In this document: piece by piece, positions 43,901 through 53,289 of the stretch
Position numbering within the stretch: the stretch's first letter is position 1
Layout of the letters: every line of letters starts with the position of its first letter
Assembly (NCBI GenBank): GCA_023262855.1
Contig: JALQYQ010000038.1
Coordinates: 1 to 64,000, forward strand
Direction: 5' to 3'
Source: Crocinitomicaceae bacterium
GTDB taxonomy: Bacteria > Bacteroidota > Bacteroidia > Flavobacteriales_D > Crocinitomicaceae
Length of the DNA stretch: 64,000 nucleotides
The notes under the pieces: generated by a model
Databases searched by the model: none
The model's input: only the letters and a program-made list of their open reading frames with translations
Told to the model about the DNA's origin: nothing
Position numbers and translations under genes: made by a program

Positions 43901-44464
43901 ATGTCGAATAAAAAGTCCTTTTTAAAACAATTCTGGAAAGAAAAAAAGATGGTTGGTGCAATGGCACCGAGCTCACGTTTTTTGGCAAAAAAAATGTTAG
44001 AAAACATCGATTTTTCAAATGCCAAAGTGTTGGTTGAATTGGGTCCTGGAACGGGCGTATTTACAGATAAAATTCTAGAAAAAATGGCACCTGATGCCGT
44101 TCTTTTGGTGTTTGAATTGCACGATGCTTTTTGCTCGCAATTACAAGCTAGAATTACAGATAAACGTGCTCACATCATTCATGATTCTGCAGAAAAGATT
44201 GAAGAGTATTTAATGAAGTATGAATTGGGCAAAGCGGATGTTGTAATTTCATCACTTCCCTTGGCGAATTTCCCGCAAGAATTAAGAAATTCAATTCTTC
44301 ACGCCTCGCACAAATCATTGACAGAAGTTGGCAAGTACATCCAATTCCAATATTCTTTGCAATCGAAAAAACACATTAAAAAAGTGTTCAATGAAGTATC
44401 AATAGACTTTACGCCGTTGAACTTCCCTCCTGCCTTTGTTTACACCTGTAACAAGGCTGATTAA
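43901..44464 (+). CDS. SAM-dependent methyltransferase, PmtA/KsgA-like
   Basis: A 187-residue class I methyltransferase. SAM motif I VELGPGTGVFTDKIL lies at about residues 45-59. The N-terminal FLKQFWKEKKMVGAMAPSSR is characteristic of phospholipid N-methyltransferase-like proteins (PmtA group), which share the KsgA fold. ISSLPLANFP sits where motif IV is expected. Probably modifies a lipid headgroup, although an rRNA-type substrate cannot be excluded. Last gene of the BatA-dihydroorotase operon. Confidence 0.8.
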   Translation: MSNKKSFLKQFWKEKKMVGAMAPSSRFLAKKMLENIDFSNAKVLVELGPGTGVFTDKILEKMAPDAVLLVFELHDAFCSQLQARITDKRAHIIHDSAEKIEEYLMKYELGKADVVISSLPLANFPQELRNSILHASHKSLTEVGKYIQFQYSLQSKKHIKKVFNEVSIDFTPLNFPPAFVYTCNKAD

Positions 44465-44581
44465 CACTTAACATTCACTCGTATTCTTTTCAGTCGGTAA
44501 AACTGACAGTTCAATCAACCTTTCTGGATTTGGTATAATTCTTGGCTATCTTTCTGTTAGAAAACAACAAATTGATACGTC

Positions 44582-44713
44582 ATGAAAACAAAACTCGACA
44601 TTCAGAAAATTTTGCACAGTCGCAAAAGCACACAAAAAGGCACTGGTTCTTTTGACAAAGCACTTATAGGATTGGGAATTAAATTCACCAAAAACGATAA
44701 ATCGGACAAATAA
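44582..44713 (+). CDS. Possible 43-residue basic protein
   Basis: ATG at 44582 to TAA at 44711. The product begins MKTKLDIQKILHSRKSTQKG and continues SFDKALIGLGIKFTKND. It has natural-looking codon use, a Lys/Arg-rich composition and no membrane segment. It fits exactly between two genes, ending 9 bp before the convergent receptor gene. No family recognised; small conserved proteins of this size are often overlooked. Confidence 0.45.
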   Translation: MKTKLDIQKILHSRKSTQKGTGSFDKALIGLGIKFTKNDKSDK

Positions 44714-44721
44714 GGTTCGGC

Positions 44722-47208
44722 TTAGAAATCGCCTCCACCTTCTCCACCACCACTTGATTTTTTAGGTGCCATTTCCAATTTTCCAAATTTATACGAGAAC
44801 GTCAAGAAAAATCTTCTCGTAAGCCATTTGAATTGCACATCTTGGTAAATTCCTGGTTGATTTAACGTCATATAAAATCCTTGGCGATTAAACACATCCG
44901 TTACACGCATTCCAACCGCAATTTTTCCGTCCTTGAACGTTTTTTCCCCTGAAATATCAACTGGACCTCTACGTTGCACAATTCCTTGAACCGAAACGCG
45001 CGGACCATTGTAAGCTGCATTCACTTGAATTGATGCTGTACGTTTCCAAAATTCAACAGTTCCAGAATATTTCATGTTCCAGTTAAATCCACCAACATTC
45101 CAATTCGCATTTGGATTATCATCAACATATTGCGTATAATTTGCATTTGCCGACAAAGTATTTCTCCACCATTTGTATGGCTTTACAACAAAAATCACTT
45201 CCGCACCAACACTATGACTTTCATCCAAATTCGCAAAAGTAACCGTTGAAGCATTGTTCGCATAAAATTCTTTTACTCGTGTAATTACGCCCGTTGTGTG
45301 ACGGTAAAAGACACTTGATGAGAAGGTTACAATTTTCTTTTCATTCATGTAGCCTAAGTCGTATGAATCAATAAATTCTGGTTGTAAATACGGATTTCCT
45401 GTACGAAGATTGTATGGATCCGCATAACTTGTAAATGGATTTAAATCAGCTGATTGAGCACGATTGATTCTGCGTGAATAGCTCAAACTGATTTCTGACT
45501 TCTCTGTTAAGGCATAGCGCACGTGAGCTGAAGGGAAGAAATTAAAGTAATCATTCACAATTCGTATTGAATCTGAAATTAAGTTTGGAATCTGGTAGGC
45601 TTTCTCAACACGCACACCAATTTGGTATTTAAACTTTTTAATTTGCTGTCCAAAAATTCCGTACGCACTGTACACTTGCTCGTTGTAGGCATAATTAAAA
45701 TTCGAAACCGTATCTTCTAAATAATTTCCTGAAAGTGTATCCAATGTTTCTGAGTAGGTATCCACACTTTGTTGGCGAATGATTGTTTTTACACCTGATT
45801 CTAAACGCGCATTTTGTTTAGGAAATAAATACGTAAAATCGACCTGACCTGTTGTGATGTTATTCTTTTCCTTGTTAAATAAACGTTGATTTAATGCCGT
45901 TTTCAACTCTTGAATAGAATCTGAAGCGTAATCATTTTGCCAATAAAACCCCTGAATATTATCTGATCCAAGCGACTGATTTAAATCTACAACAAGATTT
46001 CCTCGATCATTTTTTAAATCGTGCTTGTAATTCACATTGAAATCGAAATTTTGTTGCTGTGAAGGATCTGAAGAGATGCGACGCCACAATCTCAATAAAC
46101 TATCAGATGATGTTAAGGTGGAATTCCATTGATCACCTGTGCGATTGCGTTCACCAACACTTCCTGTCATGCTAAAACCTAGCAAATGACGCGGTTTCAA
46201 GTAAAAATCTGCACCTGCACGGAATGTATGACCGAAGTTTTGATCCGTTCCCAAACGATCCTGATCCATTTTCATCATTGAATCAGCCGTAATATCACGT
46301 TCCAAATACATAAATTGATTGCGGTAACCATCCAAATATCTTCCAGCATAACTAGCAAATGTGTTAAGCTTCGAATTTCTAAAACTTAATGAAACGGAAC
46401 CTTCAGCCACATTTCCACCGTGAATATCACCAGAGCCTAAGTTCGAAGTAATCAACCCATTGAATCCACGCATTTTGTTTTTCTTCAAAACAATATTGAT
46501 GATACCCGACGTTCCATCTGGATCATATTTCGCCGATGGATTTGTCACAACCTCAATGCGTTCAATCGATCCAGCTGGCAAAGCATCTAACAAGGTTTTT
46601 CCATTACCCCCTGAAATTGAACTTGGTCGACCATCAATCAAAACGGTAACGGTTCCATCTCCACGCAAGGTAACTCCACCTTCTTGATTCACTTCGACAG
46701 ACGGAATATTATTCAACACATCATTGGCAGTTCCACCTTTTACAGACAAATCTTCACCAACATTGTACACTTTTTTGTCAATACCTGTTTTTAACACATC
46801 CAATTGACCAACAACTTTTACTTCTTCTAGCCCTTTAACTTCAATACGTTGCAGTTTAATAATCCCTAGATTTGCCACTTTTACTGCTTCGGAAATTTTA
46901 ATATCTTCAATCAATTCTTGGTTGTAGTCAGCAAAAATGATTTTCGCGTAATAATTTCCTAAAGGAACTTGATCGAAGGTAAATTTCCCTTCTGCATCGG
47001 TGTAAATCCCTGAATACAACGTTGAATCTGCTGCTTTGTATAATTTGAATGCTACATATTCCATCGGAAGTTCGGTCTTCGTATCGATAATTTTACCCGA
47101 TACAATACCATCTCCAGCAGGTTTTGGTCCTTGTGCAAAAAATGTAAATGAAATCAGCAGAAAAGATCCTGTAACTAATTGTTTTTGAATGGTTTTAAAA
47201 AATGTCAT
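44722..47208 (-). CDS. TonB-dependent receptor-like outer-membrane protein
   Basis: An 828-residue protein. Signal peptide (about 1-25), a CarboxypepD_reg-like Ig domain (GIVSGKIIDTKTELPMEYVA, about 33-120), a plug domain (NVGEDLSVKGGTANDVLNNI, GRPSSISGG, ERIEVVTNPSAKYDPDGTSG), then an outer membrane beta-barrel of the OMP_b-brl_3 group. A Gly-rich tail (SSGGGEGGGDF) ends it. These receptors import peptides, siderophores or other ligands with TonB/ExbBD energy; the ligand is unknown. It stands alone, convergent with the methyltransferase operon. Confidence 0.9.
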   Translation of the reverse strand: MTFFKTIQKQLVTGSFLLISFTFFAQGPKPAGDGIVSGKIIDTKTELPMEYVAFKLYKAADSTLYSGIYTDAEGKFTFDQVPLGNYYAKIIFADYNQELIEDIKISEAVKVANLGIIKLQRIEVKGLEEVKVVGQLDVLKTGIDKKVYNVGEDLSVKGGTANDVLNNIPSVEVNQEGGVTLRGDGTVTVLIDGRPSSISGGNGKTLLDALPAGSIERIEVVTNPSAKYDPDGTSGIINIVLKKNKMRGFNGLITSNLGSGDIHGGNVAEGSVSLSFRNSKLNTFASYAGRYLDGYRNQFMYLERDITADSMMKMDQDRLGTDQNFGHTFRAGADFYLKPRHLLGFSMTGSVGERNRTGDQWNSTLTSSDSLLRLWRRISSDPSQQQNFDFNVNYKHDLKNDRGNLVVDLNQSLGSDNIQGFYWQNDYASDSIQELKTALNQRLFNKEKNNITTGQVDFTYLFPKQNARLESGVKTIIRQQSVDTYSETLDTLSGNYLEDTVSNFNYAYNEQVYSAYGIFGQQIKKFKYQIGVRVEKAYQIPNLISDSIRIVNDYFNFFPSAHVRYALTEKSEISLSYSRRINRAQSADLNPFTSYADPYNLRTGNPYLQPEFIDSYDLGYMNEKKIVTFSSSVFYRHTTGVITRVKEFYANNASTVTFANLDESHSVGAEVIFVVKPYKWWRNTLSANANYTQYVDDNPNANWNVGGFNWNMKYSGTVEFWKRTASIQVNAAYNGPRVSVQGIVQRRGPVDISGEKTFKDGKIAVGMRVTDVFNRQGFYMTLNQPGIYQDVQFKWLTRRFFLTFSYKFGKLEMAPKKSSGGGEGGGDF

Positions 47209-47279
47209 GTCGTTGAAAGTCGTTTTGTCTTTATTGGGTTGTTAAAAATACGGCTAATCCTCAGTGATTCGGCGTATTT

Positions 47280-47666
47280 TTAGTTTAATTTAATATCAAT
47301 TGGCTTTTTTAACAATTTTGCAACCGGACAGCGATCTGAAATCTCAAGCAATCTGTTGTGTTGTTCATCTGTTAAATTCCCAGAAAATTCTATTGTTTTA
47401 AGAATTTCTGTTCGTTCATCCAACTCTGTCATGTTCAATTCAATCGTAATTTGACCGATATCCCAATTTCTTGGTTGAGCATACATTCGAAGTGTAATCA
47501 AGATACAACTTGCTAGAGAAGAAAGAAAAAGCTCTTTGGGCGTTGGTCCTTCATCTTGCCCATTCAATTCAAAAGGTTCATCAGATAGCCATGAATGTGA
47601 ACGCGCCGTGTTTGTCACTTGATAATCGTAGGAAATACTCGAAACAAGTGTGATTGATTCAGGCAT
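47280..47666 (-). CDS. OsmC family protein
   Basis: A 128-residue protein read from the ATG at 47666 (MPESITLV), which overlaps the MarR stop by 8 bp; a longer upstream frame is not credible. OsmC/Ohr fold: GPTPKELFLSSLASCILITL carries the first redox Cys, and ISDRCPVAKLLKKP the second. Such proteins reduce organic hydroperoxides using lipoyl or thiol partners. Pairing with a MarR regulator mirrors Ohr-OhrR, but the sequence is nearer to the general OsmC/YhfA group than to Ohr. Confidence 0.9.
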   Translation of the reverse strand: MPESITLVSSISYDYQVTNTARSHSWLSDEPFELNGQDEGPTPKELFLSSLASCILITLRMYAQPRNWDIGQITIELNMTELDERTEILKTIEFSGNLTDEQHNRLLEISDRCPVAKLLKKPIDIKLN

Positions 47667-48111
47667 TTTTTTCGCGCACTTTGTCCAACAAATCACTTAG
47701 GGTATTTGCCTCTTCATCTGTGAGATTGGCTTTGATCAGCGTATTCACATCCAAACTACGATCCATATCAGCCAATAGATTTAATCCTTGTTCTGAGATT
47801 TTAACATAGACGACACGACGATCTTCAGAACAACGCGTGCGTTCAATCAATCCTTTATCGATCAATTTATCCATTAAGCGAGTTGTGTTAGGTGATTTTT
47901 CAATCATGCGCTCTTTCACCGTATTCACGTTAATCATGTCTTTTGCACCCCGAAGAATGCGTAAAATATTGAATTGTGCCATTGACAAATCATATTTTGA
48001 CATGAATTGATTTTGAATATTCCCTAGGAAATTGCTCGTGAATCGTATGTTAACTATTGCGCGTTGCTGCGGTGAGGTAAAGCTCGACTTAATTTCTTCA
48101 TCAATTTTCAT
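47659..48111 (-). CDS. MarR family transcriptional regulator
   Basis: A 150-residue winged-helix regulator. The recognition region is VKERMIEKSPNTTRLMDKLI (about 64-83), and the wing is CSEDRRVVYVKISEQG. Helices at both ends form the dimer interface. One cysteine (in RTRCSEDRRV) lies in the wing rather than at the N terminus, so an OhrR-type Cys sensor is not evident. It is transcribed first, with osmC overlapping its end, and a 9-bp inverted repeat sits just upstream of its start, implying autoregulation of the pair. Confidence 0.92.
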   Translation of the reverse strand: MKIDEEIKSSFTSPQQRAIVNIRFTSNFLGNIQNQFMSKYDLSMAQFNILRILRGAKDMINVNTVKERMIEKSPNTTRLMDKLIDKGLIERTRCSEDRRVVYVKISEQGLNLLADMDRSLDVNTLIKANLTDEEANTLSDLLDKVREKNA

Positions 48112-48132
48112 GGTGCAAAGTTACTTACCATG

Positions 48133-48158
48133 GTAGTATTTTCAAAATTAAATACTAC
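48133..48158 (-). promoter_or_regulatory. Likely MarR operator
   Basis: Perfect inverted repeat GTAGTATTT (48133-48141) and AAATACTAC (48150-48158) with an 8-bp spacer, 21 bp upstream of the marR ATG. Position and symmetry fit an operator for the MarR dimer. Confidence 0.7.
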
Positions 48159-48224
48159 ATATTTTACAATTATCTGAAGTTCTTAATAAAGGAACTTTTT
48201 AGTTGCTAAAAAGAATGAACTAAT

Positions 48225-50702
48225 TTACATAAACTTCACCCCAAAATCTTCTGCAACAGGTAGTTCATCGAATCGAATCTGAATGAAATGTTCACCCGGC
48301 AAATAATCCTCGAAGTTCTTATCGAATTGAACGCCCAACTTGGAAGAGTACACCCAACAAGCGCGCACATAATCTTTATTTTTAAGCATCAATGTTGCCG
48401 TTTTTGCTACTGGATCGATGTTTTTTAGCTCAATTTTAAAATCACTTGCTTGTGCTTTTTTATAAGTTAACGGCAATTCTGAAAAAGTTCTTGATTTCTG
48501 TTCACCTTTCGCATTTGTCCAATCGAGACGAACAACAATGTTTTGATTTTCATAGTGTTTTCGAATACACGAAAAATCGATCAGCTGCTTTCCAACTCCG
48601 TTTGCCACGAGTTTGGTTGTAACATGTTCCAATTGTTTTCCTTTTAGATCAAACACCGTAAAGGTTAAATTGGTTTGAACTGTATCAACTTGATCCGACA
48701 ACAAGTAGTATTCAAATACATTCTTGCCCGTCGATTTTCTTAGAACTGCAATGTCTTCGTAATCCTTCGTTACCTCGTACTGAAGCGCTTTCCAATTCCA
48801 AAAGTAATCCATGCTCGACCAAGACGGAGCTGGCCAACAATCATTGATTTGCCAATACAAGGTTCCACTGCAACGTGGCGCATCCAAACGATGACCAGTA
48901 ACGGCCATGCTCACAGCTGTTGCTTCTGTCAATTGCGAATAGTAAACAAACTCTTCAAAATTTGCCGGCGTTCCAAATAAAATCTTTGCGTGTTTTAAAA
49001 TCATGCCATTCCCAACATAACTTTTCTGATGGTGCTTCATGACGTCAGATTCTAAATCCCAATCTGTCTTTTCTGAAAAAGTCGATAAGGTGGAATACTC
49101 TGGAAAACTTTGAAAACCATATTCAGCATTGAAACGACCAATTTTCTTTGCAAAATCTTCCATTGGATCTTTTCCATGCCAAACACCCCAATAATGCTGC
49201 GTCCCATGGTTATAAAACTCATCTTTTCCCCAGTTACTCAAAGGTGAAGTATGACTGTAAGGCGCGCTTGATAAGGCAGAAACTTGCCCTGGAATCAATT
49301 GCTTAAACAAGCGATTGTAGCTATCTTCAATTTCTTTTGCGTCCTTACCGTACAAGTTGTATTTCACTTGAAAGCCCCAATTTTTCCATGCAACATCGAC
49401 TTCATTGTTCCCATTAAACAAGGTCAAACTAGCATGTGAAGCAATACGTGGAATTTGATAATCGATTTCCTCTCTAACATTCAATAGGAAATCAGGATCA
49501 CCTGGATACATGGCGCAAGCAAACATAAAATCTTCCCAAACCATTATTCCCAATTCATCACACGCATCAAAAAATGCTTCATCAGGATAGTATCCACCAC
49601 CCCAAACGCGCACCATGTTAAAGTTGCTTTTAGCCATCACTTCCACCATTCTGCGCAAATCGGCATCACTCACGCGCGCAGGAAAAATGTCTTGAGGAAT
49701 GTAATCCCCTCCTTTGCAAAAAATTGGACGACCATTTACTTTGACCACGTGGCTTGTTCCCCATTCGTCGGCCTCCATGACAATTTCAGAAGTTTTAATT
49801 CCGAAACGAACAGTTCGTGTTTCAAGTACTTCACCTTTTTCATTAACAATTTGCCATTCATCCGTGTACAAGTTTTGCTCGCCTTGTCCGCGAGGCCACC
49901 ACAATTTGGGATTTTCGATGAATTCTTGGCGATCTACTTTAACGGAATTTTCATCGATTTCGACTTCACCAAATAATTTACTTTTCCAGGTTAATTTTCC
50001 TTTGGATGGTTGAGAAAAATAGAGACTCAAATCCAAATTCGCTTGATTCTCTTCAACATTTTCGGTAATAACAGAGGTTAAACTAATTTTCGCCGAATTA
50101 TAGACATTGAGTCGAACTGGCTTCAAAAATCCCATTGTGTTCATACGTAAGGCCCAATCCCATCCAAATTGATATTGCGGTTTTCGCGTATATGGTGCAA
50201 TTGCAATCGGATCAACGTCATTTGGTGCTGGCAAATGATACGATGCTGTTGTGTACGCTGCTTTGTGATAATTTACAGGCGAATAAAACCGAGCGTTTAC
50301 AGTATTTAAACCTGGTTTTAAGTATTTTTTTATCTCAAAATAATAAGGACGAAAAGCATTCTGGGTAAACGAAATCAAGGTATCATTGACAAAAATTTCA
50401 GCATACGTATCGATTCCAGGAAATTCCAATTCGATGTAGTCCTTCTGCAATTGTACTTCCGTGATGATAAAACCTGTCTTAAAATCCCAGTTGTATTTTT
50501 CAACCCAAGCAAACAATTGTTCATTCTTGCCATAAAATGGATCTGGCAATTCACCGCTTTCAATCAATTTCTCTTGCACAGAACCATGTGTTCCTGCACT
50601 CATCCAAATTTGCTTCTTTGGATGAAAAAATTTCCATTCCAAGGTTGTTTGCGCCATTACCTGAAAACTAATAAACGATAGAATTAAAAGGCAGAATTTC
50701 AT
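48225..50702 (-). CDS. Beta-mannosidase (GH2)
   Basis: An 825-residue glycoside hydrolase read from the ATG at 50702 (MKFCLLILSF, signal peptide ending VMAQ). GH2 layout: an N-terminal sugar-binding jelly roll (LEWKFFHPKKQIWMSAGTHG), an Ig-like domain, and a TIM barrel. The barrel has NMVRVWGGGYYPDEAFFDAC, VWEDFMFACAMYP and NGNNEVDVAWKNWG, the last holding the acid/base Asn-Glu. The nucleophile Glu is in FNAEYGFQSFPEY. RCSGTLYWQINDCWPAPSW is typical of mannosidases. It removes beta-linked mannose from glycans in the periplasm. It follows the glycosylasparaginase gene by 10 bp, suggesting coordinated N-glycan breakdown. Confidence 0.93.
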   Translation of the reverse strand: MKFCLLILSFISFQVMAQTTLEWKFFHPKKQIWMSAGTHGSVQEKLIESGELPDPFYGKNEQLFAWVEKYNWDFKTGFIITEVQLQKDYIELEFPGIDTYAEIFVNDTLISFTQNAFRPYYFEIKKYLKPGLNTVNARFYSPVNYHKAAYTTASYHLPAPNDVDPIAIAPYTRKPQYQFGWDWALRMNTMGFLKPVRLNVYNSAKISLTSVITENVEENQANLDLSLYFSQPSKGKLTWKSKLFGEVEIDENSVKVDRQEFIENPKLWWPRGQGEQNLYTDEWQIVNEKGEVLETRTVRFGIKTSEIVMEADEWGTSHVVKVNGRPIFCKGGDYIPQDIFPARVSDADLRRMVEVMAKSNFNMVRVWGGGYYPDEAFFDACDELGIMVWEDFMFACAMYPGDPDFLLNVREEIDYQIPRIASHASLTLFNGNNEVDVAWKNWGFQVKYNLYGKDAKEIEDSYNRLFKQLIPGQVSALSSAPYSHTSPLSNWGKDEFYNHGTQHYWGVWHGKDPMEDFAKKIGRFNAEYGFQSFPEYSTLSTFSEKTDWDLESDVMKHHQKSYVGNGMILKHAKILFGTPANFEEFVYYSQLTEATAVSMAVTGHRLDAPRCSGTLYWQINDCWPAPSWSSMDYFWNWKALQYEVTKDYEDIAVLRKSTGKNVFEYYLLSDQVDTVQTNLTFTVFDLKGKQLEHVTTKLVANGVGKQLIDFSCIRKHYENQNIVVRLDWTNAKGEQKSRTFSELPLTYKKAQASDFKIELKNIDPVAKTATLMLKNKDYVRACWVYSSKLGVQFDKNFEDYLPGEHFIQIRFDELPVAEDFGVKFM

Positions 50703-50712
50703 ACACGTTTGT

Positions 50713-51711
50713 TTACCAATTACGATTGAAAGGAGCATCCACCATTTTTTCTTCAGTAGCAGTTTTCAATGCATAGTTAAAACCACTGTAAACAGAATAA
50801 GATCCAACATTTCCTTGTTTATCAATTGCCAAGAAGCAACACTGTAAATTCGTTAAATCCTTGTGCTTTGCAATGATTCGTTCAACAGCCATTTTACAAG
50901 CTTCCATTGGTGAATGTCCGTGACGCATAAGTTCAACAACAGTATGACTTCCAGCAATGCGAATAATCGCTTCACCTAAACCAGTTGCTGTTGCTGCCCC
51001 AACTTCAGAATCAATAAACAATCCTGCTCCAATGATTGGTGAATCGCCAACACGACCATGCATTTTATAGGCCCAACCACTTGTTGTACAAGCGCCACTA
51101 AAATTGCCATATTGATCCATTGCCAATAAGCCAATTGTATCGTGGTTTTCGTGATTAATTTCTGGCTTTTTAAACAAATCAGCGTTTTCTTTCTTCCATT
51201 TTTTGTATTCGGCTTTCACTTCTGGAATCGGCGTTTTAATCGTCTCAAAACCATGTTCCAAGGCAAATTTTTTCGCTCCTGCTCCAACCAACATCACGTG
51301 TTGCGTTTTATCCATCACTGCTCGTGCAACCGAAATTGGATGTGCAATTCCTTCTAAAAACGCTACGGAACCGCAACGCGAATCATTGTCCATAATACAA
51401 GCATCCAAGGTTACATGTCCATCGCGATCTGGCATCCCTCCGATTCCAACACTGCGATTTGTTAAATCAGATTCGGTTACTTTTACACCTGCTTCAACGG
51501 CATCAATGGCTGAACCTCCATTTTCCAATACTTTCCAAGCAGCAGCATTCGCAGCCAATCCATGATTCCAAGTAGAAATGATAATAGGTCCTTTTGCTTT
51601 CCCTTCGAAAGATTGACCAAATAACTCGCCTGCTTTTAATGGTTGAACAGCACTTAATGCAGCACCAGCCAATCCCAATTTTAAAAATTTTCTACGTTGC
51701 TGATCTGCCAT
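50713..51711 (-). CDS. Glycosylasparaginase (N4-GlcNAc-asparaginase)
   Basis: A 332-residue Ntn-hydrolase read from the ATG at 51711, one base after the mltG stop. The N-terminal QQRRKFLKLGLAGAALSA is a twin-arginine-type export signal. The autocleavage site is at HDTIGLLAMD, where Thr becomes the N-terminal nucleophile. GRVGDSPIIGAGLFID and ATATGLGEAIIR line the substrate pocket. It cleaves the GlcNAc-Asn bond of glycoproteins. Placed directly before the beta-mannosidase gene, it fits glycoprotein or peptide-glycan recycling. All key residues seem present. Confidence 0.93.
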   Translation of the reverse strand: MADQQRRKFLKLGLAGAALSAVQPLKAGELFGQSFEGKAKGPIIISTWNHGLAANAAAWKVLENGGSAIDAVEAGVKVTESDLTNRSVGIGGMPDRDGHVTLDACIMDNDSRCGSVAFLEGIAHPISVARAVMDKTQHVMLVGAGAKKFALEHGFETIKTPIPEVKAEYKKWKKENADLFKKPEINHENHDTIGLLAMDQYGNFSGACTTSGWAYKMHGRVGDSPIIGAGLFIDSEVGAATATGLGEAIIRIAGSHTVVELMRHGHSPMEACKMAVERIIAKHKDLTNLQCCFLAIDKQGNVGSYSVYSGFNYALKTATEEKMVDAPFNRNW

Positions 51712-51712
51712 C

Positions 51713-52783
51713 TTATTGATTTTTAAGTTCGTTCGCCAACCATTTTTGGTACACTTTCGCATACGCTTCATGTTTTGAATACTCAACAGAAAAATCGTGT
51801 CTGCCTGAGTAATCTGGTTTTGCCATCATAAAAATGTAGTTGTTATTGTCGCGATTCAGAACTGCATCAACCGTTTGAGATGGCGGAATGCAAATTGGTC
51901 CCGGAGGCAATCCATTAATTTTATAGGTATTGTAGGCACAATCAATGTTTTTGTGCTCATTTAATAAACGCTGAACACCATCCAATTTATCGCCCCAACA
52001 GAATTTAAAGGTTGGATCTGATTGTAATTTGATGCCTTGATTGATACGATTCAAATACAAACCTGCAATTATCGGCCATTCATCTGCGTGTTTTCCTTGT
52101 TCCGAATAAACAATACTTGCCAAAGTCACAGCTTCTGAAGGAGATTTTAATCCAACCTTGATCAATTTCGTCATGCGCTCTGCTGTCCAAAAGTTTTTAA
52201 ATTCTTGTGCCATGCGCTCAACAAATTCCTTTTCATCCGTATCGTAATACATTTTGTAGGTATTTGGTAAAAACATCGCTGGCATTTGCTCACGCGTAAA
52301 TCCGTATTTTTCAAGTGTTGCATCTTCATCCAAAAAGTTCACAAGTTTGGTTGAATCCGCCATAATGTTTGCACAAACCTTTTCTGCTAATTGATAAATA
52401 TCTCTGCAATTATTAAACGTTACTGAAACTTCGACTTCTCCATTTCCATTTCCTGCAGCATTCAAGGTGAAACCATTCAAAAGTGTGCGGTATTGCGTTC
52501 CTGCTTCAATTGAATATTTCCCCAAGGCAATTTTCTCTTTTGTCAAACCTTTGTATTCCGCCACTTTCACAAATGCGTCAACATCATCAATGATTCCTTG
52601 TTTTTGTAAATCCGCTGCTAATTCTTCAACACTAATTGGTGCTTTGATGAAATAGTCAACCGTTGCAGAATTGCTAGTTCCCGTTCTACTACTTAAATAC
52701 AATGAAATTTTAGGGAAAGCGACAATTCCACCTACTAAAATCACAACAGCGACTACGCCAAGGATTATTTTTCTTTTAGACAT
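51713..52783 (-). CDS. mltG: Endolytic murein transglycosylase MltG
   Basis: A 356-residue inner-membrane protein. One N-terminal transmembrane helix (ILGVVAVVILVGGIVAF) leads to a LysM-like subdomain and the YceG catalytic domain. It has FLPNTYKMYYDTDEKEF, TLASIVYSEQGKHADEWPII with Glu at the expected catalytic position, AGLYLNRINQGIKLQSDPT and NTYKINGLPPGPICIP. It cuts nascent glycan strands to set their length. The start overlaps the GNAT gene by 19 bp. Position in a dapF-containing cluster fits cell-wall work. Confidence 0.95.
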   Translation of the reverse strand: MSKRKIILGVVAVVILVGGIVAFPKISLYLSSRTGTSNSATVDYFIKAPISVEELAADLQKQGIIDDVDAFVKVAEYKGLTKEKIALGKYSIEAGTQYRTLLNGFTLNAAGNGNGEVEVSVTFNNCRDIYQLAEKVCANIMADSTKLVNFLDEDATLEKYGFTREQMPAMFLPNTYKMYYDTDEKEFVERMAQEFKNFWTAERMTKLIKVGLKSPSEAVTLASIVYSEQGKHADEWPIIAGLYLNRINQGIKLQSDPTFKFCWGDKLDGVQRLLNEHKNIDCAYNTYKINGLPPGPICIPPSQTVDAVLNRDNNNYIFMMAKPDYSGRHDFSVEYSKHEAYAKVYQKWLANELKNQ

Positions 52784-53289
52784 AATTGAAAATTAATTTC
52801 GTCAATTCGTTGACCTTTATATAAAAACCATTCTTTGCGAATTCCCACTTGATGAAAACCGCATTTCGTAAACAAATGAATACTTTCCGTATTATCGGCT
52901 TGAATCGAGCAATACAAATTGTGTAACGCCAAAAATTCACGCGCGTATGCAACCATCAACACCAAACTTTCAGAAGCATATCCTTTTTGTTTGTGCACTT
53001 GGTCACCAATTAAAATTCCAACAGCTGCATTGCCATTTCGGAAATCGACATCGTATAAATCGATTGCTCCAACAGGTTCTTCTGTATCATTTAAACAAAT
53101 CATCAAGCGCAATTGTCCAGTAGAACGAATGTGTTGTTGCTGTTCGATTAATTGAAGAATTCCATGCATGGAAAAAGGTACTTCCGTATCTGTCACCTTC
53201 CAATGTGCAGGATTATTCTCCCACAACATCAGCTTAGTTGCATCTGAAGGTTCAACTGGTCTTAGAAATATGTTTTTCCCTTTTAACAT
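52765..53289 (-). CDS. GNAT family N-acetyltransferase
   Basis: A 174-residue acetyltransferase. RimJ/RimL-like pattern: IFLRPVEPSDATKLMLWENN at the start, VGILIGDQVHKQKGYASESL (acetyl-CoA loop Q/R-x-x-G-x-A), and HLFTKCGFHQVGIRKEW near the end. It could acetylate a protein N terminus or an amino sugar; the substrate is not predictable. It overlaps the upstream gene by 38 bp and mltG by 19 bp, so the cluster is tightly coupled. Confidence 0.9.
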   Translation of the reverse strand: MLKGKNIFLRPVEPSDATKLMLWENNPAHWKVTDTEVPFSMHGILQLIEQQQHIRSTGQLRLMICLNDTEEPVGAIDLYDVDFRNGNAAVGILIGDQVHKQKGYASESLVLMVAYAREFLALHNLYCSIQADNTESIHLFTKCGFHQVGIRKEWFLYKGQRIDEINFQLCLKEK

